From: Lysinibacillus sp. FSL W8-0992
GTDB taxonomy: Bacteria > Bacillota > Bacilli > Bacillales_A > Planococcaceae
Length of the DNA: 64,000 nt
Direction: 5' to 3'
NCBI RefSeq assembly: GCF_038008685.1
Contig: NZ_JBBOZQ010000001.1
Location: 2,914,001-2,978,000, forward strand
The notes under the pieces are model-generated. The model searched no databases. It saw only the letters and a program-made list of their open reading frames with translations, and was not told the origin of the DNA. This document shows positions 24,814 through 32,366 of this stretch, piece by piece. Each line of letters opens with the position of its first letter. Position 1 is the stretch's first letter. The position numbers were made by a program, and so were the translations under genes.

Positions 24814-25038
24814 GTGTTTTGTTTAAAAGCTATTAGAAAGACAAAAGGAATATCACGTTATCAGTTAGCGAAACTATCAGGTGTGAAAGATTCTACTATC
24901 CAAATGATTGAAAATAGCGAGAATCCAAATCCTACATTCAAAATAATGTGCAAACTAGCAGATGCGTTAGAAGTGAGTTTGGATGATTTAAGGGGAGGTG
25001 AGAAGTTTGGGATGGAGCATGACAAAACCGAAGCGTAA
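24814..25038 (+). CDS. XRE-family regulator (74 aa)
   Basis: Helix-turn-helix GISRYQLAKLSGVKDSTIQM, IENSENPNPTFKIMCKLADA, LEVSLDDLRGGE. Starts at GTG 24814 with GGAG 10 nt upstream; an ATG at 24793 lies before that site. Its 3' end overlaps the next XRE gene by 32 nt in another frame. Probably an early-region regulator. Confidence 0.75.
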   Translation: MFCLKAIRKTKGISRYQLAKLSGVKDSTIQMIENSENPNPTFKIMCKLADALEVSLDDLRGGEKFGMEHDKTEA

Positions 25039-25285
25039 GAAGAAGCGCAAAAAGCCATTCCCTTCGGATGAATTTCGAAATGTAAAAGGTGTTAAGCGTG
25101 AGCGAATGATTGCTGAAAGGAAAGCGAGACAACTCACTCAAGCACAGTTAGGAAAAATGGTTGGCTGTTCAACTGCAATGATAAGCGCTATTGAGAGTGG
25201 TCGAGTTAAACCAGGATTAGAGGTTTCATTGCAGTTGGAAGTTGTTCTTGAGACATCACTTTTTGAATTGTTTCCTGACCTATAA
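25007..25285 (+). CDS. XRE-family regulator with basic N-terminus
   Basis: About 92 residues. A highly basic head (TKPKRKKKRKKPFPSDEFRN) precedes a helix-turn-helix (RKARQLTQAQLGKMVGCSTA, MISAIESGRVKPGLEVSLQL). The start is taken as TTG 25007, 7 nt after GGGAGG; ATG 25019 (MTKPK) is possible. Translationally coupled to the preceding gene by overlap. Confidence 0.7.
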   Translation: MGWSMTKPKRKKKRKKPFPSDEFRNVKGVKRERMIAERKARQLTQAQLGKMVGCSTAMISAIESGRVKPGLEVSLQLEVVLETSLFELFPDL

Positions 25286-25306
25286 AACTGAGAGGAGGTG
25301 AGGGGG

Positions 25307-25615
25307 ATGTATAGCGAGGAGTTTAAAACGGAGATAAAAGAGGAATTTCGAAAGTTGCTTCGAGAGGAGTTGGAGAAGACATTTACACGGAAGCCATTAA
25401 TTTGTGAGTTACCAATTTTATTGACTCGTAATCAGTTGATGGAGTTATTCAATATTAAAAGTACAAAAGCATCCGCGTTATTGCGGCGCGAAGATTTCCC
25501 AAAATTTTATGAAGCGGGTCGGGTCTTAATTCCATCAAAAGCATTGTTGCAATGGATTGATGAGCATACCGAATGGGTTCAAACACATACCAAGTATTTT
25601 CAATCCGTCGGTTAA
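25307..25615 (+). CDS. Excisionase/DNA-binding-like protein
   Basis: 102 residues. A helical charged N-terminus (EEFKTEIKEEFRKLLREELE) precedes a MerR/Xis-like winged helix: LLTRNQLMELFNIKSTKASA, LLRREDFPKFYEAGRVLIPS, KALLQWIDEHTEW. Such proteins act as excisionases or early regulators. AGGAGGTGAGGGGG precedes the ATG at 25307. Confidence 0.65.
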   Translation: MYSEEFKTEIKEEFRKLLREELEKTFTRKPLICELPILLTRNQLMELFNIKSTKASALLRREDFPKFYEAGRVLIPSKALLQWIDEHTEWVQTHTKYFQSVG

Positions 25616-25690
25616 TGTTTCATATGAAAATTTTAAAACACAACAACGTAATATTGTATTCCGGTTTGGAATGTGAAAGGTGGTGAGACG

Positions 25691-25957
25691 ATGAAAATTG
25701 GCGCCATTTTACAAGCCTGTCGCGAACGAGCAGGGTTGTCACAAGAAGAACTGGCATTTCGCATGAATCGATCGCAATCTTGTATCTCAAAATTCGAAAA
25801 TAGCGTAAAGATTCCAGATGCCATCACCTTTATGGAATGGTTTAAGCAAACAAATACGCAAGAGGTCGCTGTCGCGTTTTTAATGGGGATGGACGGGCTA
25901 ACAATTTTACAAACATTGCTTCCGATGGTTGGTGGATTTGTATGTTGGATTATTTGA
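25691..25957 (+). CDS. XRE-family protein (88 aa)
   Basis: Helix-turn-helix MKIGAILQACRERAGLSQEE, LAFRMNRSQSCISKFENSVK, followed by a hydrophobic C-terminal segment (LTILQTLLPMVGGFVCWII) that could associate with membrane. GGTGGTGAGACG precedes the ATG. It overlaps the region just ahead of the DUF2786 gene. Confidence 0.65.
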   Translation: MKIGAILQACRERAGLSQEELAFRMNRSQSCISKFENSVKIPDAITFMEWFKQTNTQEVAVAFLMGMDGLTILQTLLPMVGGFVCWII

Positions 25958-25983
25958 TTAACTTTGCAAGAGGAAGTGAAAAA

Positions 25984-26715
25984 ATGACGAATCGAAATGA
26001 ATCAATTATTGAAAAAATCAAAGGGTTGTTGGCACTTGCAAATGACAATCAAAATGATGAAGAATGCCAGACTGCCTTTATGATGGCTCAAAAGTTAATG
26101 ATTAAATATGATATTTCTTCGTCGGAATTAGTAGAAAACTACAACAATAGAGCTATCTCAGAAAATCAGGCTACTGCTTATAAAACCCTTTATTGGTGGG
26201 AACGGCAATTAGCGAATATTATTACACGTAATTTTAGAGTTACTTGGTATTACAACAGTAAAATTATTAAAGGTGCAAGTAAGAAGAAAAGAGCAATTGT
26301 GTTTATGGGATTTGAAAGTGATGTTGCTCTAGCTAAAGAAATGTATGTACTAGCTTACGATGTTTTAAGTTTTTACGTTCAGAAATTCGTTGACGACTAC
26401 TATGATGGTGCGCAATTACACAGAACAAAAAGGATGACTACTGAATTAAAAAACTCGTACACAAGAGGTTTTTTGAGGGGGATGGAAGAGAAATTTGACG
26501 AACAAGTAAAAGCCATGGAGCAAGAATACGGACTAATAGTACTACTCCCAACAGAAGTGAAACAAGAGTATGATAAAAGATTTGGTAGCAGAAAAGGTCT
26601 AACTTATAAAATTCCTCCTGTGGAAGAAATAGAAGTATATCAAAGGGGATTCCGTGATGGAAATCAAGTGGATTATACAAAATCTTCATTAGATAAAGAT
26701 AAATCATTGTTATGA
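25984..26715 (+). CDS. DUF2786-domain phage protein
   Basis: 243 residues. The N-terminal DUF2786 helix pair (IIEKIKGLLALANDNQNDEE, CQTAFMMAQKLMIKYDIS) is followed by a larger alpha/beta domain (WWERQLANIITRNFRVTWYY, FMGFESDVALAKEMYVLAYD). DUF2786 proteins are common in phage early regions and function is unknown. ATG 25984 follows AGAGGAAGTG; the frame upstream overlaps the previous gene. Confidence 0.75.
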   Translation: MTNRNESIIEKIKGLLALANDNQNDEECQTAFMMAQKLMIKYDISSSELVENYNNRAISENQATAYKTLYWWERQLANIITRNFRVTWYYNSKIIKGASKKKRAIVFMGFESDVALAKEMYVLAYDVLSFYVQKFVDDYYDGAQLHRTKRMTTELKNSYTRGFLRGMEEKFDEQVKAMEQEYGLIVLLPTEVKQEYDKRFGSRKGLTYKIPPVEEIEVYQRGFRDGNQVDYTKSSLDKDKSLL

Positions 26716-26731
26716 ATGAGGTGACGATTGA

Positions 26732-27097
26732 ATGGAAAAAATCAAAGCGTTTTTAGCTTATCAAGAGACAACTAAATACAAATTGCATAGGTTAGCGAAT
26801 GCCAATTTAGATATATGTTATTCAAATTATGAAATGAAGGATTTGCTATCCCTGTTAAAGGAAAAACATGCGATGGCAAAAAATGCAGGGATTTTAGGGA
26901 TAGATTTTTATGATGGAATCTGTAATGTGCAAGTGTCATACGACGATTTTCAACGTTTAACAAAAGGTGTTCAGGACATTCGCATGGAGTTTTCTCAGTT
27001 TCCTGAGTCTGAAAATGAGCATTTATATGCTGAAGTAGAGGGCATTCATTTAGTAACTGTTCGTTCAATTGAAAAAGAAAAAATGCAAGCGCAATAG
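26732..27097 (+). CDS. Hypothetical early protein (121 aa)
   Basis: Mixed alpha/beta protein (MEKIKAFLAYQETTKYKLHR, AGILGIDFYDGICNVQVSYD). ATGAGGTGACG precedes the ATG; it begins 16 nt after the DUF2786 gene. Not recognised. A 9-bp hairpin TTGAACTGT/ACAGTTCAA (27112-27143) follows. Confidence 0.5.
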   Translation: MEKIKAFLAYQETTKYKLHRLANANLDICYSNYEMKDLLSLLKEKHAMAKNAGILGIDFYDGICNVQVSYDDFQRLTKGVQDIRMEFSQFPESENEHLYAEVEGIHLVTVRSIEKEKMQAQ

Positions 27098-27111
27098 CAC
27101 CTGCATAAAGG

Positions 27112-27180
27112 TTGAACTGTAGCTTTGGCGGGTCACAGTTCAAAAATTTAATAAAAATCTTGTCCTTTTATTATGGACAA
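27112..27180 (+). terminator. Two consecutive hairpins in early operon
   Basis: TTGAACTGT-14-ACAGTTCAA (27112-27143) followed by an A-rich run, then TTGTCC-9-GGACAA (27160-27180). Neither ends in a strong T-run, so attenuation or RNA processing are alternatives to termination. Confidence 0.4.
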
Positions 27181-27214
27181 GAACTGGATAGAAGTCAATA
27201 AAGGAGGAACCGAT

Positions 27215-27424
27215 ATGAAAGAAGTTTTAGAGAAACTAAATACATTTCTGGCGCAGGAAGAAGAATTGTTACGGGATTATGCGGTCGATGTAGCGGAAGC
27301 TTACGATAGTTGTTTGTATGTAAGCAATCAAAAGGATTACTTGGCACAAAAGGGTCGAGTTACTGCTATAAGAGATGCTATTGAATTAGTGGAAGATTTA
27401 GAGAAACAATTACAAATGGTTTGA
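27215..27424 (+). CDS. Hypothetical helical protein (69 aa)
   Basis: MKEVLEKLNTFLAQEEELLR, with an acidic helical repeat and ending IELVEDLEKQLQMV. AAAGGAGGAACCG precedes the ATG at 27215. Small helical proteins of this kind are frequent in phage early operons; no function is assigned. Confidence 0.5.
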   Translation: MKEVLEKLNTFLAQEEELLRDYAVDVAEAYDSCLYVSNQKDYLAQKGRVTAIRDAIELVEDLEKQLQMV

Positions 27425-27482
27425 TTTATTTTTAGGGTTCATCAATTGTCTAGTGAATTTGATGTTGCAACCTTGCACTCAT

Positions 27483-27509
27483 AGGGTGGCGACAATTTGT
27501 CGCCACCCT
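27483..27509. promoter_or_regulatory. 27-bp palindrome upstream of ORF6N gene
   Basis: Two 13-bp arms (AGGGTGGCGACAA and its complement) around one central base. A 27-bp sequence differing at about five positions lies inside the following gene at 27704-27730. Likely an operator or RNA hairpin; the spacing to the RBS (15 nt) allows translational control. Confidence 0.6.
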
Positions 27510-27527
27510 TATGAAAGGAGAAGTGAC

Positions 27528-28178
27528 ATGGATTTAACAGAGATTCAACATGCAGATAAAAAGGTGTTAACAACGGCTCAAATTGCTGAGGTGTACGAAG
27601 TGGACAGTAAGTCGTTAATCCGTAATTTTCAACGAAACAAGGAGCATTATCAAGAAGGTACGCATTACTTTGCGCTTACAGGTGAGGCACTGAAACAATT
27701 TAAAGGTGGGCGACAAAATGACGCCACCCTCAAATTTGTATCATTGCTATACCTGTGGACCGAAGAAGGGGCGTTTTTATTAGCGAAGTCACTCAATTGC
27801 GACAAGGCGTGGGAGGCATACCATCTGCTTGTTGCGCAGTATTACAAACTGACAAACGAATTACAGCAAGTACAACCCGTTGCATTGCCATATGACGAGA
27901 AACGCTTATTAGCCTTGGAGCAACGTGTACAGGAAATTGAACAACAGCTACATGGAATCACACTACATACAGGCGAGCAAAAGCGTTTACGACAAGCGGT
28001 GACTGAACGTGTCAATCAATTATGTATGGTGCAAGCGCGCCGTCCAGCCTTTTTCGCGTCCCTTTATCGTGAAATCAAACGCCGTTATCAAGTGGTGTCG
28101 TATCGAGATGTTCCACAGTGCAAGCTACAAGATGCTTTGCACTTTATTTCCACATGGAGAGGAGGGGCTGATACATGA
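27528..28178 (+). CDS. ORF6N/ORF6C-type phage antirepressor-like protein
   Basis: 216 residues. The ORF6N domain (KKVLTTAQIAEVYEVDSKSL, NFQRNKEHYQEGTHYFALTG, FVSLLYLWTEEGAFLLAKSL) binds DNA. Then a coiled linker (LALEQRVQEIEQQL) and an ORF6C-like C-terminal domain (RLRQAVTERVNQLCMVQARR). Such proteins act as antirepressors or early regulators. AAAGGAGAAGTGAC precedes the ATG at 27528. It overlaps the next gene by 4 nt. Confidence 0.8.
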   Translation: MDLTEIQHADKKVLTTAQIAEVYEVDSKSLIRNFQRNKEHYQEGTHYFALTGEALKQFKGGRQNDATLKFVSLLYLWTEEGAFLLAKSLNCDKAWEAYHLLVAQYYKLTNELQQVQPVALPYDEKRLLALEQRVQEIEQQLHGITLHTGEQKRLRQAVTERVNQLCMVQARRPAFFASLYREIKRRYQVVSYRDVPQCKLQDALHFISTWRGGADT

Positions 28179-28981
28179 ATCTACTCATCAATGAACCGCC
28201 TTTACAAGTGCTGCCTAGTTTAGCTGCTAAGGTGGGCTTGAATGAGGCGATTGTATTACAGCAATTGCATTATAAATTGCTGATTTCTGCACATGTCTAT
28301 GACGGGCATAAATGGGTGTTTAATAGCTATCAGCACTGGAAAAAGGAGTTTCCGTTTTGGTCTAAAAAAACGATTAGGCGTACGATTAGAAAACTTGAGG
28401 AGAATGGCTATATCATTTCAACGGATCAATACAACAAATATAAAATCGACAAGACGAAATGGTATCGGCTAAATTATACAAAACTTGGTTATATAACGAT
28501 GGGACAACATGACCTATCGAGCGAGTCAAAATGTCCAGACACATGTGGACAACATGACCCTACACAGTGGGACAAGTTGACCTCATCAAGTGGGGACACT
28601 TTGACCGCACCAATAACCAAAGATATTAAGAGTAATAAAAATAATAATAATGTCGAGCAACTCGACATTGTGCATGAAATTATTGCTCACTTAAACAAAT
28701 CAGCTCAGAAAAACTTTAAAGCCACAACAGCTGCTACCAAGCGACTCATCCATGCTCGACTGAAGGATGGCTATACGTTGGAGCACTTCAAATGCGTAAT
28801 TGATACGAAGGTCAAACAGTGGCTGCAAAATCCCGACATGAATAAATACTTGCGTCCCGATACGTTGTTCAACTCAACGAAATTCGAAAGCTACTTGAAC
28901 GAAAAACAGAGCATACCAACAAACCAAACTTATTTACCTGAATCACTCGATTTAGATTTTAGCAAGGGAGAAGATCTGTAA
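28175..28981 (+). CDS. Phage replisome organiser / DnaD-like replication initiator
   Basis: 268 residues. An N-terminal winged helix (FWSKKTIRRTIRKLEENGYI) follows a LNEAIVLQQLHYKLL helix. The C-terminal Phg_2220-type domain reads IIAHLNKSAQKNFKATTAAT, LIHARLKDGYTLEHFKCVID, PDTLFNSTKFESYL. The linker repeats GQHD/GDTL-type polar sequence. It probably binds the element's replication origin and recruits the helicase encoded next, with which it overlaps by one base. Replication origins are often inside this kind of gene; no clear iterons were seen. Confidence 0.8.
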   Translation: MNLLINEPPLQVLPSLAAKVGLNEAIVLQQLHYKLLISAHVYDGHKWVFNSYQHWKKEFPFWSKKTIRRTIRKLEENGYIISTDQYNKYKIDKTKWYRLNYTKLGYITMGQHDLSSESKCPDTCGQHDPTQWDKLTSSSGDTLTAPITKDIKSNKNNNNVEQLDIVHEIIAHLNKSAQKNFKATTAATKRLIHARLKDGYTLEHFKCVIDTKVKQWLQNPDMNKYLRPDTLFNSTKFESYLNEKQSIPTNQTYLPESLDLDFSKGEDL

Positions 28982-30258
28982 TGACATACCAAAACATTAG
29001 CATCGAGCTAGCTGAAAAAAGTCTGCTGGGAACGATGCTCCATGAAAATTATTTAATTGCAGATAGCAACTTAGAGGCAGCCCATTTTATTTCACAAGTG
29101 CATCAAAATATTTTTACGAGCATGTTACAGCTTGTCAGTGAACGTAAAGCCGTTGACTATATCACATTGCTAACAACACGAGAGCCGATAGAACTTGGTG
29201 GTGCAAATTATTTAGCGGAGCTTGGGAGCTTTGCAAGTGCAACGAAATTTGAGGAGTACGAAACCATTGTGCTTGAAAATTGGCGAGAGCGATCCAAGCG
29301 TCAAATGATGGAGCAAGCACAGCAAGAAGATTGGGGCATAGTAGAAATTCAACATGCACTGGACAAGCTCATGACGCAATATACGACTACCAATACGAGC
29401 ATTAAAGCCGAATTAATGCAAATGGCAAAGCGACCTTTCGAGCAAGAAAACAGCAAGACAGGTGTACTTACAGGGCTACTTGATTTGGATAAGCTACTAA
29501 ACGGTTTTCAAGATGCTGAGCTTACGATTATTGCGGCTAGACCTTCGATGGGGAAAACGGACACGATGAACCATATTGCTCTAAAAGCTGGATGGGATGG
29601 CTATTTACCAATCATCTTCTCACTGGAAATGAGTCGTACTACGCTCATTGATCGGCTCATTGCCGCAACAGGCAATTTTAATCGCTTAAAGATGCGTAAC
29701 CCCTATGAGTATTTTACAGCCGGGCAAAAAGAAAGGTGGATGTCAACGCTCGGCATGCTTGATAATGCCAATATCGAAATTGATGATCGAGCCGGGATGA
29801 CCGTTCCACAGATTCGAGCAACTGCACGAAAAATCATTAAAGCCAACCCTGATAAAAAGCCGGTAATCTTAATTGATTACTTGCAAATCATTCGAGTCAG
29901 CAATCCACGCGATAATCAAACACAAGCAATTGGCCAAATTTCATGGGATTTAAAGCAAATGGCAAAAGAATTTAATTGCCCTGTCATTTGCCTAGCTCAG
30001 CTCAATCGCAGTGCCGAACAACGTCAGGACAAACGCCCTGTAATGAGTGACTTACGAGACTCAGGCAATATTGAACAAGATGCTGATGTCATCGCATTTT
30101 TATATCGCGATGATTACTACGCCAAAGAATCCGAACGCCAAAATATGTTGGAATTTATTATCGCCAAGCACAGAAATGGACCGACAGGGACAGTGTTCGC
30201 CAGCTATGTAAAAGACACGGGAAGGCTGTCCAATTTAGCCTGGAGTGTTGCCAGATGA
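28981..30258 (+). CDS. dnaB: DnaB-like replicative helicase
   Basis: 425 residues. The N-terminal DnaB domain (IELAEKSLLGTMLHENYLIA) is followed by a RecA-like ATPase with Walker A RPSMGKT (187-193), Walker B KPVILIDYLQII and the LAQLNRSAEQRQDKRPVMSD / DLRDSGNIEQDADVIAFLYR motifs. Loads on origin DNA and unwinds the fork. The start overlaps the TAATG of the replication initiator. Intact, so the element can probably drive its own replication when induced. Confidence 0.93.
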   Translation: MTYQNISIELAEKSLLGTMLHENYLIADSNLEAAHFISQVHQNIFTSMLQLVSERKAVDYITLLTTREPIELGGANYLAELGSFASATKFEEYETIVLENWRERSKRQMMEQAQQEDWGIVEIQHALDKLMTQYTTTNTSIKAELMQMAKRPFEQENSKTGVLTGLLDLDKLLNGFQDAELTIIAARPSMGKTDTMNHIALKAGWDGYLPIIFSLEMSRTTLIDRLIAATGNFNRLKMRNPYEYFTAGQKERWMSTLGMLDNANIEIDDRAGMTVPQIRATARKIIKANPDKKPVILIDYLQIIRVSNPRDNQTQAIGQISWDLKQMAKEFNCPVICLAQLNRSAEQRQDKRPVMSDLRDSGNIEQDADVIAFLYRDDYYAKESERQNMLEFIIAKHRNGPTGTVFASYVKDTGRLSNLAWSVAR

Positions 30259-30749
30259 GCTACCTTATCACGGTAAAGGAGATTTTGGAGTATGCGACTG
30301 AGTTTGAATTGAGTTGGTTTGCACACCAAGTCTATTGGGCTGTGTCTACAAATCAAATTCAGTTGGAGGATGATTCTAATAAATTGCTAGAGGTGGCCTA
30401 TGATGTCGCGGCAGTACGTGAAATGACAAACCGAAATGTCCTTGGCATTGGACGTATTAAGCTATACGTCGTCAAAAGCTTTGGACAATATGCGTTTTAC
30501 TTTGCTAGTGATCCACTTGAAGTCAACATGCTGCATCGAGCGTTATTTGGTGAAGTGCCAGGAGCCATTACGGAAGCCCATCGATTGTTAACAAAGGTGA
30601 TGTATTTTGCTGATTTGAATTTACAAACTTCACTGTTAGAATACCGCAAATCTATTGTCCAATATCCGGCATATCTTGGCCATGCAGAGGCAGGACAATA
30701 TACCTTGTATCGCCTAGATTTGCACAAAGGGGTGAGAGAGATTGTCTAA
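30255..30749 (+). CDS. Hypothetical protein (164 aa), helicase-linked
   Basis: Overlaps the helicase stop by 4 nt (ATGA), so translationally coupled. Alpha-helical with conserved-looking aromatic segments (LITVKEILEYATEFELSWFA, RALFGEVPGAITEAHRLLTK). Not recognised. It could be a replication accessory protein from its position. Confidence 0.55.
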   Translation: MSYLITVKEILEYATEFELSWFAHQVYWAVSTNQIQLEDDSNKLLEVAYDVAAVREMTNRNVLGIGRIKLYVVKSFGQYAFYFASDPLEVNMLHRALFGEVPGAITEAHRLLTKVMYFADLNLQTSLLEYRKSIVQYPAYLGHAEAGQYTLYRLDLHKGVREIV

Positions 30750-30858
30750 GCAGGAACGTGAAGAAATCATTGCGATTATCATGCTAAGTAAAAACTACGC
30801 TGAGGAAATGCTTCGCAATATGTCTTATGAAGAGCTAGTAAAGACGTTGGATGAATGA
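30742..30858 (+). CDS. 38-aa phage peptide
   Basis: Starts at TTG 30742 within the end of the previous gene, behind GGGGTGAGAGAG. MSKQEREEIIAIIMLSKNYA then EEMLRNMSYEELVKTLDE. The helical sequence with an EEL(V/I)KxLDE-like end is a common small-protein type of Bacillus phages (BH0509-like). Function unknown. Confidence 0.55.
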   Translation: MSKQEREEIIAIIMLSKNYAEEMLRNMSYEELVKTLDE

Positions 30859-30897
30859 TAAAAGTGATTTTAGCTTGAAGAAATGAGAAGGATGAAC

Positions 30898-31116
30898 ATG
30901 GATAATGTGAATATTTATGAAATCATAGGCGTTTCGCTGGATCCTATTTATCAGGCACTTAATCAGCTTCATGATGAAGAAGAAATCCTTATCGGCAAAC
31001 ATATCATTCGCATAACAGCTGAATTTTACGAGATTGAAAATGATTGCTTGCATGAATGCTTTAAAGAAAAAGAACGTTGCTATCAAGTGTTAAGCAATTT
31101 AGTCATGTTCAATTAA
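30898..31116 (+). CDS. Hypothetical protein (about 72 aa)
   Basis: MDNVNIYEIIGVSLDPIYQA, acidic and helical. In-frame ATGs also occur at 30883 and 30892, but AAGG lies 6 nt before 30898. A terminator hairpin follows directly. Not recognised. Confidence 0.5.
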   Translation: MDNVNIYEIIGVSLDPIYQALNQLHDEEEILIGKHIIRITAEFYEIENDCLHECFKEKERCYQVLSNLVMFN

Positions 31117-31148
31117 AAAAGCTATGGCGGCAACCATAGCTTTTAAAA
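31117..31148 (+). terminator. Intrinsic terminator
   Basis: AAAAGCTATGG (31117-31127) and CCATAGCTTTT (31134-31144) form an 11-bp stem with a T-tail, ending the early/replication operon. Confidence 0.75.
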
Positions 31149-31201
31149 TATAAGCTCCATTGCTCAATTAAACTATAATAATTATAGCAGGAGGGGTTAA
31201 T

Positions 31202-31405
31202 GTGAGCAATAAACTTACTAGTTTGAATGGCATGAATGATGGGATTTACATTATACAACAGGGGACAATCATTGCAATTTTGAAGCCAAAGGAGTTTGGT
31301 CAGGATTCTATTCAATGGCAACATGGCAAGGTATTTGAGGTATGTGAAAGCAAACGAAGACGAATTGGTAAAAAAATAACGCTTTCGACATCTAATAATA
31401 AATGA
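31202..31405 (+). CDS. XtrA/DUF3954-like small phage protein
   Basis: 67 residues starting at GTG 31202 after AGGAGGGG. Central strand pattern GIYIIQQGTIIAILKPKEFG, then IQWQHGKVFEV, reminiscent of XtrA-type proteins that precede late regulators in PBSX-like phages. It has its own upstream TATAAT-like site near 31172. Family tentative. Confidence 0.5.
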   Translation: MSNKLTSLNGMNDGIYIIQQGTIIAILKPKEFGQDSIQWQHGKVFEVCESKRRRIGKKITLSTSNNK

Positions 31406-31514
31406 AGTAACAATATTAATCTAAAAAAATTAATAAAATTACGTACTCTCTATCAAATAAATCCGATGTAATTTTTTTTACTAGGTGGTAGTATATTGGT
31501 GAGGAGTTAATAAT
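31406..31514 (+). promoter_or_regulatory. Promoter region of the methylase-HerA-NurA cassette
   Basis: AT-rich gap with TTTACT (31478-31483) and a weak TATATT-like -10 (31492-31497), then GGTGAGGAG before the methylase ATG. The spacing is short, so the promoter call is tentative; the gap nonetheless separates the cassette from the early operon. Confidence 0.35.
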
Positions 31515-32339
31515 ATGACAAATATACCGAATGCACCAATTACACCTTTTTTGACTTGGGTTGGTGGAAAGAGATGGTTAACTAATAGTCATAATAGCCT
31601 TTTTCCGGAAAAGTTCAATGTATATATTGAACCCTTTTTAGGTTCAGGTTCTGTTTTCTTTTATCTTAAACCAGAGGAAGCGATTTTAGGAGATTTAAAT
31701 CCAGATCTTATTTTAGCTTACCAAGCATTAAAAACAAATTATTTCGAGGTACAGGATAAATTAAGATACCATCATCGACACCATAATAAAGAGTATTACT
31801 ATAAAATGAGAAAATATAAGCCTCGTAAATTAGCTTATAAAGCAGCTAGATTTATATATTTAAACAGGACTTGTTTCAATGGTATCTATAGAGTTAATAG
31901 GAATGGTGAATTTAATGTACCGATTGGCTCGAAAAAAAATGTTCTACTCGATACGGATGACTTCCAAAGAATATCAAACGTCTTACAAAATACTGAACTG
32001 GTTTATTCTGATTTTGAAAACTTAATAGATAGAGCACAATCTAATGATTTTATATTCATTGATCCTCCATACACTGTTAATCACAATAATAATGGTTTTA
32101 TTCAATATAATGAGAAACTTTTCTCTTGGGAAGATCAAGTTAGACTATGTAATGCACTAGTCCGCGCAAGAGAAAGAGGAGCTAAAATTTTAGCAACTAA
32201 TGCTAATCATGAATCAGTGAGAGAATTATATGAAAATGCTGGTTTCAGTTGTTCAGTTTTATCAAGATTTTCAGGAGTATCATCTAATAACAAGGGTCGT
32301 AGTAATTTTGAAGAACTGATTATTCAAGCAAATATTTGA
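31515..32339 (+). CDS. D12-class adenine-N6 DNA methyltransferase (Dam-like)
   Basis: 274 residues with all D12-class motifs: AdoMet-binding FLTWVGGKRW (12-21), IEPFLGSGSVFFYL (38-51), the Dam-type FNGIYRVNRNGEFNVPIGSK (121-140) and catalytic DPPY (183-186). Dam-alpha enzymes usually methylate GATC; specificity is inferred, not shown. It is first gene of a three-gene operon with HerA (27 nt apart) and NurA (14 nt further), and no cognate type II endonuclease is adjacent. It probably labels element DNA as self for the HerA-NurA pair, or protects against host restriction. Confidence 0.9.
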   Translation: MTNIPNAPITPFLTWVGGKRWLTNSHNSLFPEKFNVYIEPFLGSGSVFFYLKPEEAILGDLNPDLILAYQALKTNYFEVQDKLRYHHRHHNKEYYYKMRKYKPRKLAYKAARFIYLNRTCFNGIYRVNRNGEFNVPIGSKKNVLLDTDDFQRISNVLQNTELVYSDFENLIDRAQSNDFIFIDPPYTVNHNNNGFIQYNEKLFSWEDQVRLCNALVRARERGAKILATNANHESVRELYENAGFSCSVLSRFSGVSSNNKGRSNFEELIIQANI

Positions 32340-32366
32340 AATTTATAAATAAGGATGGTTTTGTAA

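Noticed and set aside
31515-32339. Ordinary type II restriction-modification pair
   Set aside because: The adjacent genes have HerA and NurA motifs, not those of a GATC endonuclease, and no other endonuclease-like gene lies nearby.
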